Shown one piece after another: positions 9,110 through 9,805 of a DNA stretch of 9,805 nucleotides. Made by a program: the position numbers and the translations under genes. Source of the stretch: Gemmatimonadaceae bacterium (GTDB lineage: Bacteria; Gemmatimonadota; Gemmatimonadetes; Gemmatimonadales; Gemmatimonadaceae). The notes under the pieces were generated by a model. The model was not told where the DNA came from and searched no databases. It saw nothing but the letters and a program-made list of their open reading frames with translations. The DNA lies in the NCBI GenBank assembly GCA_013813605.1, contig JACCRL010000239.1, positions 1 to 9,805 of the forward strand. The letters run 5' to 3'. Position 1 is the stretch's first letter. Every line of letters begins with the position of its first letter.

Positions 9110-9388
9110 CTACTCGGCGTAGTACGCCTGAATGCAGAGCGTGACTAGACGCTGTCGGATCTTCTCGTACTGATCCGTATCCTGGGGGCGAAGCGTTTCG
9201 GCGAGTGAGTTCCACAGCTGCTTGAAGATAACGATCAGTTGCTCGGGACGAACCTGATTCGTGCGCGCTTCGCGCCCGATCTCCCTGAGAAGAGCGGCCA
9301 GCTCCTGCGTCGGACTGCCGGGTCGCTCGAGCTGCTCGATGAGCGCCGATCGCAGTCGCTGCATTGTACTTTCCGAGAGTGCGTTCAC
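9110..9388 (-). CDS. Small helical protein of unknown function (92 aa), upstream of the glucan synthase
   Basis: I do not recognise a named family. The protein is predicted to be mostly alpha-helical, with amphipathic stretches near residues 5-22, 27-42, 47-63 and 70-91, and charged linkers rich in R, E, Q and P. It has no signal peptide, no membrane segment and no metal-binding cysteine pair (one Cys, near residue 86). The GTG start at 9386-9388 is preceded by AGGAG with a 4-base gap. An in-frame ATG at 9362-9364 (residue 9, preceded by GGAAAG) is a possible alternative. The stop (TAG, 9110-9112) is 62 bases before the synthase start on the same strand, with no evident terminator between, so co-transcription is likely. 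A cytosolic accessory or regulatory role for the synthase is possible but only inferred from position. The codon pattern and the Shine-Dalgarno sequence favour a real gene over the overlapping 9057-9422 frame. Confidence 0.7.
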   Translation of the reverse strand: MNALSESTMQRLRSALIEQLERPGSPTQELAALLREIGREARTNQVRPEQLIVIFKQLWNSLAETLRPQDTDQYEKIRQRLVTLCIQAYYAE

Positions 9389-9408
9389 GCCGCTCCTGGA
9401 ACGGGCTA

Positions 9409-9530
9409 TTGCCTCCTGTCACCAGACGGCGGAAGCCGGGTGCATCGGAGTATTCATCTGTTCATTAATAAACCGACCCACGGGTCATTCCGCCAGAGAA
9501 AAGACGCCGGGTCCGCAAGTTGCCTCCTGT
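9409..9530. repeat. Pair of 11-base direct repeats (9409-9419 and 9520-9530)
   Basis: TTGCCTCCTGT occurs twice, 111 bases apart, near either end of the divergent intergenic region. On the minus strand both copies read ACAGGAGGCAA, which contains a strong Shine-Dalgarno core. Neither copy is properly spaced to the start of the 92-residue gene, which has its own AGGAG. The copies may be transcription factor half-sites, relics of ribosome-binding sites or chance. Confidence 0.35.
9475..9486. repeat. Short perfect inverted repeat, possible operator
   Basis: GACCC and GGGTC arms of five bases flank a two-base AC centre. The dyad lies directly beside the AT-rich candidate -10 region of the minus-strand operon, where a repressor or activator could bind. 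The arms are short, so chance occurrence in GC-rich DNA cannot be excluded. Confidence 0.3.
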
Positions 9531-9558
9531 TCCATTATGTCAGTCAGTCGGCGGCACG

Positions 9559-9805
9559 TTGGATAAGGTGCTGATTCTTGCGCGCGAGGATGTCGTGGGC
9601 GCGCTGCTGGGTTTGCTCGTGGAGCTGCGCGGGCTCGAGCCCAGATATGTGGATGGGGACGAGCCCGTCCGGGATACGATTGCCCGGGAGCATCCAACCT
9701 TCGTTGTGCTCGACTGCGATTACCAGGATTGCAGCGAACACCTCCTCGGCCTGATTCGTAAATCGGGGGCGACACCTGTCCTGTTCAGCCCCTCGCGCCT
9801 GCCTG
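9559..9805 (+). CDS. Receiver-like (degenerate response regulator) domain protein, N-terminal part; 3' end outside window
   Basis: Frame 1 is open to the right edge and gives 82 residues from TTG at 9559 (beginning MDKVLILARED). The pattern of alternating hydrophobic strands and helices matches a CheY-like receiver. Strand 1 is VLIL (4-7), strand 3 is FVVLDCD (48-54) with D52 where the phosphoacceptor Asp would be, and strand 4 is TPVLFSPS (72-79). The acidic pair that normally follows strand 1 reads A8-R9, with E10-D11 just after, so magnesium binding may be weakened or lost. The strand-5 lysine and any output domain lie beyond the window. The TTG start gives the best family-like N-terminus, though no good Shine-Dalgarno precedes it; GTG at 9568 is the alternative. 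It is divergent from the small gene and synthase, so it may have a separate role. The call rests on fold pattern, not close sequence recognition. Confidence 0.55.
   Translation, partial: MDKVLILAREDVVGALLGLLVELRGLEPRYVDGDEPVRDTIAREHPTFVVLDCDYQDCSEHLLGLIRKSGATPVLFSPSRLP

Larger units (their letters stand above)
9389..9558. promoter_or_regulatory. Divergent intergenic region, probable back-to-back promoters
   Basis: These 170 bases separate two divergently oriented genes and contain the most AT-rich patch of the window (about 9451-9474, including TTCATTAATAAA). On the minus strand this gives TATTAAT, a fair -10 box for the small gene and synthase, but the -35 match is poor. No strong sigma-70 pair is seen for the plus-strand receiver gene. 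The region also has a perfect dyad, GACCCACGGGTC (9475-9486), next to the AT patch, and the 11-base direct repeat TTGCCTCCTGT at 9409-9419 and 9520-9530. The dyad could be an operator. No convincing riboswitch or terminator was found by eye. Confidence 0.45.

Noticed and set aside
9057..9422. 121-codon minus-strand frame overlapping the small protein
   Set aside because: Its composition is that of a shifted frame (many Arg, Ser and Gly), with no good start context. The alternative 92-residue frame has a Shine-Dalgarno sequence and a helical pattern.
9465..9518. 17-codon TTG ORF on the minus strand behind a perfect AGGAGG, considered as a leader peptide
   Set aside because: The Shine-Dalgarno match is good, but there is no attenuator-like hairpin and no run of regulatory codons, and it could arise by chance from the repeated 11-mer.
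9537..9566. Nine-codon ATG ORF on the plus strand ending TAA just before GTG 9568
   Set aside because: No Shine-Dalgarno precedes the ATG. Coupling to the receiver-like gene is possible but unsupported.
9485..9775. 96-codon minus-strand frame at the right edge
   Set aside because: It is antisense to the receiver-like frame, which has regular strand-helix hydrophobic periodicity. The product here is Pro/Arg/Ala rich and featureless.

Overview
This is a GC-rich bacterial window whose coding regions strongly favour codons ending in G or C and which uses GTG or TTG starts. No rRNA, tRNA, CRISPR array, transposase or other mobile element is visible. The gene content fits a Gram-negative or Gram-negative-like soil or environmental bacterium, because cyclic beta-1,2-glucan is usually a periplasmic or secreted product. 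Proteobacteria, Gemmatimonadota and Acidobacteriota are all possible. Nothing in the window fixes the phylum.

Layout from left to right: (1) 2-814, plus strand, is the 3' part of an FAD-dependent oxidoreductase with a C-terminal Rieske [2Fe-2S] domain. (2) 783-9047, minus strand, is one 2,754-residue gene for a complete cyclic beta-1,2-glucan synthase (NdvB/ChvB/Cgs type). It has an N-terminal cytosolic region, a membrane-embedded GT84 glucosyltransferase, a middle cyclising domain (glycoamylase-like, GH189) and a C-terminal GH94 phosphorylase-like part. It fills 84% of the window and meets gene 1 tail to tail with a 32-base overlap. (3) 9110-9388, minus strand, is a 92-residue helical protein of unknown function, 62 bases upstream of the synthase and probably co-transcribed with it. 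(4) 9389-9558 is a divergent intergenic region containing an AT-rich patch, a short perfect dyad and an 11-base direct repeat. (5) 9559-9805, plus strand, is the 5' end of a gene for a receiver-like domain that appears to have lost the usual N-terminal acidic pair.

How the genes work together: the synthase should on its own start, elongate, length-control and cyclise a beta-1,2-glucan from UDP-glucose at the inner membrane. The small upstream gene is the only visible candidate operon partner. No NdvA/ChvA-type ABC exporter and no glucan-modifying enzyme lie in the window. The oxidoreductase and the receiver-like gene face other directions and have no evident link to glucan synthesis. I do not see a clearly new biological system here. 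The most useful leads are the unknown 92-residue protein, the degenerate receiver and the hairpin-containing 3' overlap.
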